Of a stretch of 64,000 nt of DNA, positions 18,083 through 26,928 are shown one piece after another. Each line of letters begins with the position of its first letter. Position 1 is the stretch's first letter. Below the pieces are notes generated by a model. It was not told the DNA's origin, ran no database searches, and saw only the letters and a list, made by a program, of their open reading frames with translations. This DNA comes from Pseudomonadota bacterium (GTDB lineage Bacteria; Pseudomonadota; Alphaproteobacteria; Sphingomonadales; Sphingomonadaceae), in contig JAEXFD010000002.1 in NCBI GenBank assembly GCA_023400405.1, positions 1-64,000 of the forward strand. The letters run 5' to 3'. Both the position numbers and the translations under genes were made by a program.

Positions 18083-21000
18083 TCAGAACTTGGCCTTGAA
18101 CCCCGCGTAGAAGGTCCTGCCGCGGAACGAATAGATCGAGCTTCCGGAACCGGTCGCGGTCGAGCCAAGCGGCGGCTGCGTATCGAGCAAGTTGTCGATA
18201 CCGCCGTAGAAGTTGAACTTCTGGCCGCTACCGGTCTTGCCGATGTCGAAGTCGAACCGGATGGCGTGGTAGAATACTGCCGGATACTCGAGCGTATCGG
18301 CATAATCGACATTCGCCGGGGGGATGCCGTTAATCGTATAAAGGTCGCTGTACGCGGTAACCAGCATCGGACCGATATAGTGCATGTTGTAGCCGAAAGT
18401 GAAAGGCCCGGTGCCGACATTCACATCCCAGCGGAACTCGTCCTTCGGATCGCCGAGCTGGCCGAGGTTGCGAGTTTCGAAGTTCGGGTTGGTCGGGTCC
18501 TGGTAGTTGCTGTTCTTCAGCACATGCACATAGACCACGTTGGTCCCGAGCCGCACGTCACCGATGTTGGCGCGATATTCGAGATCGACATCGACGCCCC
18601 GGCGCTGGCGGCTAGCGAAGTTTAGCGGTGCCGAAATCAGCGTGTTGAACAGGATGCGTCCCGGGACTTCGCCGTTCGGGCCGTTGGTCGTACCGCGGTT
18701 ACGCTGGAACTGGGCGCAGAACACGTTGTTCAGCGTGGCCGAATCATAGCAGCTGTTCACGATCGCCTGCGCGCTGAGCGAGGTGATGATCCCGTCCACC
18801 TTGATCTGGTAGTAGTCGGCCGTGAGGCTGAAGCCAGGAATGAAGCGCGGCTGCAGCACAGCGCCTACCGTCAGCGAGTTCGAGGTCTCAGCCTTGAGTC
18901 CAGGGTTCGAGCCGCTGACGATCCCGAGCGACTGCGTGATGTCAGTCAGGTTGCCGAGCAGGTTACCCAGATCTGCCTGGCAGTTAGTGTTGCGGATGCC
19001 AGTGCCGCGGCTGCCCGGCTGGCAAGGGTCGACAAAGCCCGGCGCGAAGTTCGGGACCAGCGGGAACGCCGTTTCCGAAACGTTCGGTGCGCGAACCGAG
19101 TGGCCATAATTCGCGCGGAAGCGAATGTCCGGGATCGGCGCCCAGACGCCGCCCGCATTCCACGCCCAAACGGTGCCGACATCACCCTGATACTTGGCGA
19201 CACGAGCCGCTCCGCTTACCGTCAGCTCCTTGAAGAACGGCATGTCCTTGAGAAGCGGAACGTTGAGTTCGCCAAAGGCTTCCTTCACTTCGAACGGGGT
19301 AGGCTGAAGGTTGGGATCGAGACGCCGTTGGTGAAGCCATCGGTAACGAATGGGTCTTGGTAGTAGAACGACTTTTCCTTGCGGTACTCGCCGCCGAGCG
19401 CGAAGCCGATCGGCCCCCCGGGCAGTTCGAACAGCTGGCTCATGTCACCCGACACGAAGCCCTGCAGTACGATCTGCTCCAGGCCCGAGCGGTTGTTGGC
19501 CGGGCGGCTGAAATAGGAGACCGCCTTGCTGTTGTCTGGTGAGCCGAAGGGATTGTAGGGCACGCAGGCGGCGATGTCGGCTGCCAGACGAGCCTGATTG
19601 CGCGCCGCGATGGCGACCGAGACCGCATCCGTACGCTGGATCGGTAGGGCGGAGGCGGCATCATACTGCGCACGGCACTTGATCGTGTTCGTGGCGGGGT
19701 CGAGGCCCGCGTCCATCGACAGCACGAAACGCTGCCGATCGATATAGCCTTCGGTGGTGATCTGCTCGCGGAACTTCCCGTAGTTCAACGACAGTTCGTA
19801 GCTCCAGTCCCCGTTGAAGGTTCCGCGCATGCCGGTGACGACGCGCCAAGTATCGCGCGAGAAATGCTCGTCGCGCAGACCTACGTCGAGCAGGTTGCGC
19901 GCGACGACGAAGCGATAACTACCGTTGTTGATCGCGGTGATGTCAGCCGCGGTGAGGTTGCCGGCAGCCGGGCAGGTGGTCTGCAAGTCGGAGCGACAGC
20001 CCGAAGTGAGAAGTGCATTGGCTAGGGTGGTGCGGTCGGCCGGATTCAAGAACGGGTTGTCCAGGCGCGTGCGCTCACGGAAGTCGAACTGCGACTGGGT
20101 GCCCTGGATGAACGACGGGCCTGCATTGTTGCCCACCGTGTTCACGCGATTCCACTTGGCTTCGACGAACAGCTCCAGCTCAGGTGCCACTTCATAGTGC
20201 GCAAGCAGGTTGGCGTTGTAGTGCTCGTTGAACGGCAACACCGAAAGCGTCCGTCCCTCGCGACCGGTCTGGCCGTTGCCACCGATGATCGAACTGTTGA
20301 TGCCGGTGCCGAAGCGCGTACCAGTCTGCGGGACAAGGCGGCCGGCGTCGTTGAAGATATAGGTGCAGCTGAAGGCCACACCGAGGCTGTTCGGGCCGCC
20401 ATTGTTGGCTGTGGTAGCGTTGCCGCAGGCGCCGCCGACGGCATTGCGCTGGTTGATCGGGACCAGGCCGTTATAGTGGATGGTGGTGCTACGGAAATCA
20501 CGGAAGAAGGCGCGATCCGGATACCCGTCGCCACCGTTCACGATGCCGGCGCCGCCATCCGAATCGATGACGCCTAAGCCGTCACTGCGCCTGAAGGCCG
20601 GGACGTCCGACGCGAAAACGCGGTCGGCGCGCGAGTAATCGGCCTGGACGGTGACGTTGCCGCGGCCACCGGCGAAGTTCTTTCCGTACATGCCCGAGAT
20701 CAGCTGGTTACCGCCGTAGCCGTCCTGCACGATACCGGCCTGGCCTCGCAACTGCGCGCCATCAAAATCCTTACGCAGGATGAAGTTGACCACGCCGGCG
20801 ATGGCGTCTGAGCCGTAAATGGCCGAGTTGGCGCCGGTGAGGATGTCCACGCGCTCGATCAGATCAGTCGAAATCGAATTGACGTCAGGCGAGACGGCGT
20901 TGTTCAGGATGTCCGCTGGCACATGGCGACGGCCATTGACCAGGACAAGCGTCCGCTGCGTGCCAAGGCCGCGAAGATCAAGCAGGTTAAGGCCTGCGAT

Positions 21001-21333
21001 ACCGATGCCGAGGCCGGGATTCTGTTGCGCGAACGTGCTCCGCAGCTGGGGATAATCGTTCAGCGTGTCGCCGATGCTATTCTGACCCTGTTGGAAAAAC
21101 TGCTCGCCCGCGATCGTGGTGACGGGCACTGGCGAATCGACGTTCGGGCGCCGAATGCGCGAACCAGTAACGATGATCGATTCTTGGTCTGCGGACGGGC
21201 AGCTCGCGTCGGCCGGATTCTCGCGGCAGAATTCAGGCGAGGATTGGCCCGTCTCCTGAGCCCATGCGACGCTCGGAAAACTCAGCAACGACCCTGCAAG
21301 CGCGGTCGCGCCGAGAAGGCGATTCAGTTTCAT
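18083..21333 (-). pseudogene. TonB-dependent outer membrane receptor interrupted by a one-base frameshift
   Basis: The first reading frame (21333-19285) starts with a signal peptide MKLNRLLGATALAGSLLSF and has the plug domain (ESIIVTGSRIRRPN, LLDLRGLGTQRTLVLVNGRR, SAIYGSDAIAGVVNFI). It then stops after IPTFSLPRSK. The second frame (19288-18083) begins VKEAFGELNVPLLKD and runs to the outer-membrane end FRGRTFYAGFKAKF. Adding one base near 19306 turns FSLPRSK-stop into FQPTPFEVKEAFGEL and joins the two into one receptor of about 1,083 residues. The rest of the frame is intact, so this is either a very recent inactivating mutation or a sequencing error. The probable ligand is unknown. Confidence 0.88.
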
Positions 21334-21553
21334 ATGTTGCCCCTACCCGGGCGGGAGTGCCCGAAGAGTGCAACAGGCCGGACACATCAGCGCAACACAA
21401 GCCGGATTCTTTAACGGCGGCTGAACAAATTCCTGCTGTGTTGCACAAAGGTGACTGTAGCTTTCACTTTGTTTCAGGCAGGGCAGTCTAAGTGAAATAT
21501 CCTTAAAGCGTTCTGCCGATGTAGAGCGCTATGACGGCAGGATCCTCTCGCGC

Positions 21554-22726
21554 TCACCGCTCCACGCACATGGCGATTCCCATCCCGCCGCCGATGCACA
21601 GGGTCGCCAGACCCTTCTTCGCGCCCCGCTTCTCCATCTCGTACAGCAGCGTGGTCAGCACGCGTGCGCCGCTCGCGCCGATCGGGTGGCCGATGGCGAT
21701 CGCGCCGCCATTGACGTTGACCTTGTCCGCGTCCCAGCCAAGCTCCTTGCCCACCGAAAGTGCCTGGGCGGCAAAGGCTTCGTTGGCTTCAATGAGGTCG
21801 AGATCGGCGATCGTCCAGCCGGCCTTTTCGAGTGCCTTCTTGGAGGCGGGCACCGGGCCGATGCCCATGATCGAGGGATCGACGCCGGCGGTCGCCCAGC
21901 TCTTGATCGTGGCCAGGATCGGGGCGCCGCGCTTCTCGGCTTCCTCGCGGCTCATCACGACGAGCGCCGCAGCGCCGTCGTTGAGGCCGGAGGCATTGGC
22001 GGCGGTGACGGTGCCGTCCTTCTTGAACGCCGGCTTGAGCCCGGCGACGCTCTCGATCGTCGCGCCGGCGCGGATATATTCGTCGTCGGCGACCACCGTC
22101 TCGCCCTTGCGGGTCTTGACCGTTACCGGCGCGATCTCGTCCTTGAAGCGCCCCTCCGCCCGCGCCTTTTCGGCCAGGTTCTGCGAGCGCACCGCAAAGG
22201 CGTCCTGCTCGCCGCGGGTCACCTGATATTGCTCGGCGAGGTTCTCGGCGGTGATGCCCATGTGATAGCCGTTGAACACGTCGGTCAGGCCGTCCTTGAT
22301 CATCGTGTCGATCAGCGCGACGTCGCCCATCTTGGCGCCGGGGCGCAGCGACTGCGCATGCGTCGACATCGACATCGATTCCTGCCCGCCGGCGACGACG
22401 ATGGTGGCATCCCCGGTCTGCACCGCCTGGGCGGCGAGGGCGACGGCGCGCAGGCCAGATCCGCAGACCTGCTGGACGCTCCAGGCCGGCACTTCCTTGG
22501 GCAGCCCCGCGGCCATCGAGGCCTGGCGCGCGGGGTTCTGGCCCTGCGCCGCGGTGAGCACCTGGCCCATGATCACTTCGCTGACGTCCTCGCCCGAAAC
22601 GCCGGCCTGGGCGAGTGCCGCCTCGATCGCGACGCGCCCGAGTTCGTGCGCCGGGGTAGCGGCGAACGCGCCGAGGAAGCTGCCGACGGGGGTGCGCTTG
22701 GCGGCGGTGATCACGACTTCGGTCAT
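21554..22726 (-). CDS. phaA: Acetyl-CoA C-acetyltransferase (beta-ketothiolase)
   Basis: 390 residues. It condenses two acetyl-CoA to acetoacetyl-CoA, the first step of polyhydroxybutyrate synthesis. The acyl-accepting Cys is in SVQQVCGSGLRA (residue 88). Later catalytic residues are in NEAFAAQ, AIGHPIGASGAR and CIGGGMGIAM. The gene lies 39 bases downstream of a PhaC-like gene on the same strand, and phaR is adjacent, so a role in PHB storage is favoured over fatty acid breakdown. No acetoacetyl-CoA reductase (phaB) is present in the window. Confidence 0.9.
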   Translation of the reverse strand: MTEVVITAAKRTPVGSFLGAFAATPAHELGRVAIEAALAQAGVSGEDVSEVIMGQVLTAAQGQNPARQASMAAGLPKEVPAWSVQQVCGSGLRAVALAAQAVQTGDATIVVAGGQESMSMSTHAQSLRPGAKMGDVALIDTMIKDGLTDVFNGYHMGITAENLAEQYQVTRGEQDAFAVRSQNLAEKARAEGRFKDEIAPVTVKTRKGETVVADDEYIRAGATIESVAGLKPAFKKDGTVTAANASGLNDGAAALVVMSREEAEKRGAPILATIKSWATAGVDPSIMGIGPVPASKKALEKAGWTIADLDLIEANEAFAAQALSVGKELGWDADKVNVNGGAIAIGHPIGASGARVLTTLLYEMEKRGAKKGLATLCIGGGMGIAMCVER

Positions 22727-22765
22727 GGCTTGGAGACTCCTGCGGCAGCCTGTTCTGGTTGGCGG

Positions 22766-23836
22766 CTATCTAGGGTGCGCTGCGGCAATTAGCCAGTCGC
22801 GCAGTGGCGCCCACAGCGCCTCGCGCGCGCGGCTGCCGACGATCATGCCGACATGGCCGAGCCCGATCAGGCGCTGGTCGGGCAGGCCGATCGCCGTCGC
22901 GGCCGGGACGATGCGATCGGTGCGCGACACGAATTCGACCGCCGGGCAGGCGAGCCGCCGCGGGACCGCGCGATGGCCGGCGACCCACCAGCGGCCGCGG
23001 CCGGGGCGGTCGGCATCGAAGAACCAGTCGAACATCTGCTGCCCGGCGGCGAAGGTGAGCGGGGCGCCGCCATTGGCCCAATCCTCGAGTGCGACGAAGG
23101 CGCGGGCCGTCTCGCTGCCCCGGTCCATCCGGGCGAACTTTTCGAACTTCGCGATGGTTCGGGCGGGGTCGAGCTGCCAGAAGCCGGCCTGGAGCACTTC
23201 CATCGGCACCAGGCCAAGCGCGCGCGAGGGTTCGCGGGCGGCCTCCCAATGTGCGGCGATCGCGGCGCGGGCGAGATCGCCATAGCGTGCGAAGCGCCAC
23301 GGCGCGGCGATCGTCGCCAGCCCGCGCACCGGCCGCGAACCGGCGGCGGCGACCGCGAGCGTGCCGCCCAGGCAGTAGCCGACGAGCAGCGGCGGCTCGC
23401 CGAGCGCGTCGAGCAGGGGGAGCAGGCGGCGGGTGACATGGTCCGAAATGCCTTCGTCGCGATCGGCGGGGCCTGGCGTGCCCCAATCGACGAGCAACGG
23501 GCGCAGTCCTTGCGTCGCGAGCCAGGCGAGGAGCGAATTGCCCTCGGCGAGGTCGAGCACGAAAGGCGGATTGATCAAGGAGGGAACGAACACCGCGGGC
23601 GGCCCACCACCGCCATAATCGCGCAGCGATGCTCGCCCAGCGGTGGCGATGGCCGGCGGCGGCACGCGTTCCGGTGGGCGTTCCGCCTCCTGATAGGCCT
23701 TCAATCCCGCCAATGCGGCGGCGCGCCGCTCGGGCGATGCTGCGGTTTCGCTGCGCAACAGCGAAAGAAACAAGGGCAGCGGGCGCGGGCCTTGTTGCGC
23801 CGCAGAATGAAACGATGATAGTGATGTCCCATTCAT
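22766..23836 (-). CDS. PHA synthase-like alpha/beta hydrolase (PhaC-like)
   Basis: 356 residues, close to class III PhaC length. The lipase-type box has Cys in place of Ser (LVGYCLGGTLA), the hallmark of polyhydroxyalkanoate synthases. The catalytic Asp is in SRTDRIVP and His in GLGHVGMIVG. PSLINPPFVLDLAEGNSLLAWL and RPLLVDWGTPG match the PhaC N-terminal core. Lying between phaA and phaR supports a role in granule formation, although a partner PhaE subunit is not seen. The start is 12 bases from the divergent phaR start. Confidence 0.78.
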   Translation of the reverse strand: MNGTSLSSFHSAAQQGPRPLPLFLSLLRSETAASPERRAAALAGLKAYQEAERPPERVPPPAIATAGRASLRDYGGGGPPAVFVPSLINPPFVLDLAEGNSLLAWLATQGLRPLLVDWGTPGPADRDEGISDHVTRRLLPLLDALGEPPLLVGYCLGGTLAVAAAGSRPVRGLATIAAPWRFARYGDLARAAIAAHWEAAREPSRALGLVPMEVLQAGFWQLDPARTIAKFEKFARMDRGSETARAFVALEDWANGGAPLTFAAGQQMFDWFFDADRPGRGRWWVAGHRAVPRRLACPAVEFVSRTDRIVPAATAIGLPDQRLIGLGHVGMIVGSRAREALWAPLRDWLIAAAHPR

Positions 23837-23848
23837 GCGGGGGTCCTA

Positions 23849-24406
23849 ATGAAGAAAGCTGCTGCTGGATCGGGTCCGGTCATCATCAAGAAGTACGCGA
23901 ACCGGCGGCTCTACAACACCGAGACCTCGTCCTATATCACGCTCGACCATCTCGCCGCGATGACGCGCGAGGGCCGCGACTTCAAGGTCGTCGATGCCAA
24001 GACCGAGGAGGACATCACCCATAATGTCCTCACCCAGATCATCATGGAAGAGGAGCAGCGGGGCCAGACGATGCTGCCGGTGAACTTCCTGCGCCAGCTC
24101 ATTTCGCTCTATGGCGATTCGATGCAGGCGATGGTGCCGGGCTATCTCGAAGCGTCGATGGAGAGCTTCCGCCGCAACCAGGAGCAGTTCAAGAGCGCCG
24201 TCGAGGGGGCCTTTGCCAATTCGCCCTTTGCGGAGATCGCCAAGCGCAACATGGCGATGTTCGAGGCGGCGGCGCAGGCGTTCAAGCCGGGGACCGGCGC
24301 GCCGGTTGCCTCCGAGGTGCCGGCCGGCAAGAGCGACGACGACGTGGCCGCGCTCAAGGCCGAGCTGGCCCGGCTTCAGGACAAGATCGAGAAGCTCGGG
24401 AAATAG
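23849..24406 (+). CDS. phaR: Polyhydroxyalkanoate synthesis repressor
   Basis: 185 residues. The N-terminal PhaR DNA-binding domain is clear: IIKKYANRRLYNTETSSYITLDHL and VVDAKTEEDITHNVLTQII. It is followed by the PHB accumulation regulatory region LPVNFLRQLISLYGDSMQAMVP. The C-terminal part is a coiled-coil-prone tail ending ARLQDKIEKLGK. PhaR binds both PHB granules and the promoters of phasin genes, releasing repression when polymer forms. It is divergent from the PhaC-like gene with only 12 bases between starts. Confidence 0.93.
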   Translation: MKKAAAGSGPVIIKKYANRRLYNTETSSYITLDHLAAMTREGRDFKVVDAKTEEDITHNVLTQIIMEEEQRGQTMLPVNFLRQLISLYGDSMQAMVPGYLEASMESFRRNQEQFKSAVEGAFANSPFAEIAKRNMAMFEAAAQAFKPGTGAPVASEVPAGKSDDDVAALKAELARLQDKIEKLGK

Positions 24407-24408
24407 CC

Positions 24409-25470
24409 TCAGGCGTGGGTGCGGGCCCGAAGCCCGCCGAGCGCCGCACGGATTTCCGCGCTGCTCGGCATCTTCTGCTCGATGACGCAGCGCAGGCCAA
24501 GGCCGTCGAATCCGAGATAATCGGAGGCAGTGGCGAAGGCGATCGTGCTGTCCCCGCGCACTTCGGCACCGCGCACGGCATTGGGCGGCAGCGCGAGGCG
24601 CTCTCCATGGCGGCCGCCGATCGAATCGGCGACGATCCGGTCCGCCTCGTCCACGATCGAGATACGGGTGCGCGCCCAGTCACGCTCACCGAGCAGCGCG
24701 CGATCGGAGAGGATGGCCGGAACGTGCCCCTCCCAGTCGAATTCGAGGTAAAAGGCGCCGAGCGGTGCCCCGTCGCTTCCCGCGGCGCGGATGCCGGTGA
24801 CGAAGACCAGGACCGCGCGGTGATCCGAATAGGGATTGAGCCAGACCTCGTCGGTGAACCATTCGTCGCGTCGGTGGCTGGCCATCGTCTTCAGGAATTG
24901 CGGCGCATCCGATAGATCGATGCCGCGCACCCGGGCGCGCGGATCAGAAGCGGCGACCACGCGACCCTGCGCGTCGGCCATGAAGGCGTTGACGTAATAG
25001 GGCGAGACTGCAGTCATCAGGGCGAGCCGAGCGTCCGCCGCGGTGATGGTTTGCGGATTGGGATCGGCGAGCGCGGCAACGATCTCGGTATCCGAGGCCA
25101 TCAGTCGCAGGTCGATGCTCCGCCCGTAAAGCTGGCGCGAGACGTTCTGGATCAGGGCCTGGGCGAGCTCGACCAGGCGCGTGCCCTCGATCTCGCTCAC
25201 CATCTCGTCGGCGATCCCGGCGCCCATGGCGAGCCGCTCGCGCACTTCGGAGCGAAACTCGACCGAGGCGCCGCGCGCCTGCTGGGCGAGCGCCTTCACT
25301 TCCTGCGCGACGACCGAAAAGCCGCGTCCGGCCTCGCCCGATCGGGCGGCCTCGATCGCGGCGTTGAGGGCGAGCAGGTTCGTCCGCGTGGCGATTTCCT
25401 CGCTCGTCGCGGCGTAGCTGTCCACTTCCTCGCGAAGGACGGACAAGAGGGTTCGAATGCGTCTCGGCAC
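24409..25470 (-). CDS. Soluble chemoreceptor-like signalling protein with C-terminal PDC-like sensor
   Basis: About 353 residues with no membrane segment. The N-terminal ~85 residues contain the chemoreceptor hairpin tip (TNLLALNAAIEAA, GEAGRGFSVVAQEVKALA) with the invariant Glu, flanked by short helices only. The rest looks like a PDC/Cache-type sensor with VNAFMADAQGRVVAASDPRA, FLEFDWEG-like FYLEFDWEG and ISIVDEADRIVADS. Order and brevity are unusual: the sensor follows the signalling tip. No ATG is available; GTG at 25470 (MPRRIRTLL) was taken as start, but the ribosome site is weak and the true N-terminus may differ. Confidence 0.65.
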   Translation of the reverse strand: MPRRIRTLLSVLREEVDSYAATSEEIATRTNLLALNAAIEAARSGEAGRGFSVVAQEVKALAQQARGASVEFRSEVRERLAMGAGIADEMVSEIEGTRLVELAQALIQNVSRQLYGRSIDLRLMASDTEIVAALADPNPQTITAADARLALMTAVSPYYVNAFMADAQGRVVAASDPRARVRGIDLSDAPQFLKTMASHRRDEWFTDEVWLNPYSDHRAVLVFVTGIRAAGSDGAPLGAFYLEFDWEGHVPAILSDRALLGERDWARTRISIVDEADRIVADSIGGRHGERLALPPNAVRGAEVRGDSTIAFATASDYLGFDGLGLRCVIEQKMPSSAEIRAALGGLRARTHA

Positions 25471-25552
25471 GATTTCGGTGTAAATGGAATTGGTTAACGC
25501 GAAATGAGGGGCTCGCTTGCGCCATGAGGGCGGCCATGGGAAGGGGCGCGCG

Positions 25553-25741
25553 ATGCAGGCCCATCTCTTTGCCGGCGCCGGAATCGCGCTCACGCTCGCC
25601 ATTGCCAGCGGGATCGGGGAGGCGCGGCGGCGCCGCCGCCGTTCGCTCGATGCCGTGGGCTGGATTCCGTGGCAGCTGGTCCAGATGCTCGCGATCCTAG
25701 CGACGCTGATCCTGGTGAGCGTGGCGCTCAACCTGCGCTAG
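25553..25741 (+). CDS. Small membrane protein (62 residues)
   Basis: It starts MQAHLFAGAGIALTLAIASG with one helix, has a very basic patch EARRRRRRSLDAVGW, then a second helix LVQMLAILATLILVSVAL. AAGGGG lies 7 bases before the ATG. Charge pattern suggests two helices with the Arg-rich loop inside. No family recognised. It is divergent from the chemoreceptor-like gene. Confidence 0.6.
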   Translation: MQAHLFAGAGIALTLAIASGIGEARRRRRRSLDAVGWIPWQLVQMLAILATLILVSVALNLR

Positions 25742-25765
25742 GGGTTCGCGGGGCTCGGGCGGCCG

Positions 25766-26902
25766 CTAATAGAATTGCCGCAGCGTGAGGCTTCGCGCGC
25801 GGCCGTCGCACAGGACCAGCTGCACGGTTCGGCCGGGCGCTCCAGCGGCCCAATCGACCGGACGGTCCGCGACGGGGGCGCCATCGGCATAGCAGATCTC
25901 GTCGCCGTTATGCCATCCACCGTCCGCGGCGGGCGACCCGCGCATAACGTGGAGGACGCGCAGGCGATCGCGCAGGGCGGCGAGCAGCAGTCCGCTCGTC
26001 GATCGCTGCACAGGTTCGTGCGCGCGCGCGCCGGGGCGAAGCACCATCCGCCCGGCGCGCGGATCGAGCAGGACATGATAGCGCGACAGCAATCCCGTGC
26101 CGATCCGCCCCGCGACGCCCGCCGCGATCGAATAGCCGCCTTCGCTCTCGATGCGGATCTCGGTGTCGCCCAGCGGTACGCCCGCGAGCCGCATCGTCGT
26201 CAGGACGGCGACCTCGTTCACCACCGCCCCGCCCATCCCCCAGCCGAGCGTGGTCGAAAGCTGCGCCCCGCGATCGTCGGCCGCGTTCCAGGCCGCGCGG
26301 CTGAGCGTCACCCAGGCGCCGTCGCCGGTATCGACGATCACAGGCCGCAGCCTTTTGCCACCCAGGCCCAGGTCCGTCACCGGCACCCCGGAAGCGGGGG
26401 CCGATTGGAGGCGGGCGGTCGCACCGGTGAACGGCAGCCGCCCGCTCGGCAAGATGCGGAACCGCAGCAAATCGTAATCGATCTCGACGGCGCAGCATCC
26501 GAGCACGTCGCTGCCGACCAGCAGATCGGCGCCGAAGCGTTCCTGGCCGGGAAGGTCGGTGATGCCGATGCGGCCGCCCTGATGGGTCAGGCCGCCGAAG
26601 GCGAGGGCGGGGCCCCGGGCCCAGGCGATTTCGACACCGCCGCCGATCGCCAGCGCCTGCTGGTGCCCGGTTGCGCGTAGCCCCGCGCTGCGCGCAAAGC
26701 TGCCGGTGACGATCGTGTTGCTGAGGCCGGTATCGAGGATCGCGCGGGCGCGTTGGCCCCCAACCTGCGCTTCGAAGCGGATCTGGTTGGTCGGCGTGAG
26801 CTCGAACGGCACCCAGCGCGCTTCGGCATCGGGCGCGAGGACCGTGGTAGCGGTCGCCTGGACGCCCAGGGCTGCGACGGCGAGGGGCAGGAAGAGCGGC
26901 AT
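25766..26902 (-). CDS. Retropepsin-like aspartic protease with PDZ-like C-terminus
   Basis: 378 residues with an N-terminal signal peptide (MPLFLPLAVAALGVQATA), so periplasmic or outer surface. Two aspartic protease motifs are visible: AILDTGLSNTIV and VIVDTGDGAWV, each with DTG, suggesting two half-barrels in one chain rather than a dimer. The C-terminal ~90 residues (VLHVMRGSPAADGGWHNGDEI...) look like a PDZ domain. Proteins of this layout are common, mostly uncharacterised, in sphingomonads. The gene precedes cpaF-side sequence by 26 bases, with no clear functional link. Confidence 0.75.
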   Translation of the reverse strand: MPLFLPLAVAALGVQATATTVLAPDAEARWVPFELTPTNQIRFEAQVGGQRARAILDTGLSNTIVTGSFARSAGLRATGHQQALAIGGGVEIAWARGPALAFGGLTHQGGRIGITDLPGQERFGADLLVGSDVLGCCAVEIDYDLLRFRILPSGRLPFTGATARLQSAPASGVPVTDLGLGGKRLRPVIVDTGDGAWVTLSRAAWNAADDRGAQLSTTLGWGMGGAVVNEVAVLTTMRLAGVPLGDTEIRIESEGGYSIAAGVAGRIGTGLLSRYHVLLDPRAGRMVLRPGARAHEPVQRSTSGLLLAALRDRLRVLHVMRGSPAADGGWHNGDEICYADGAPVADRPVDWAAGAPGRTVQLVLCDGRARSLTLRQFY

Positions 26903-26928
26903 CGCGCCGTTCTTAGCCGGTCAGGTGA

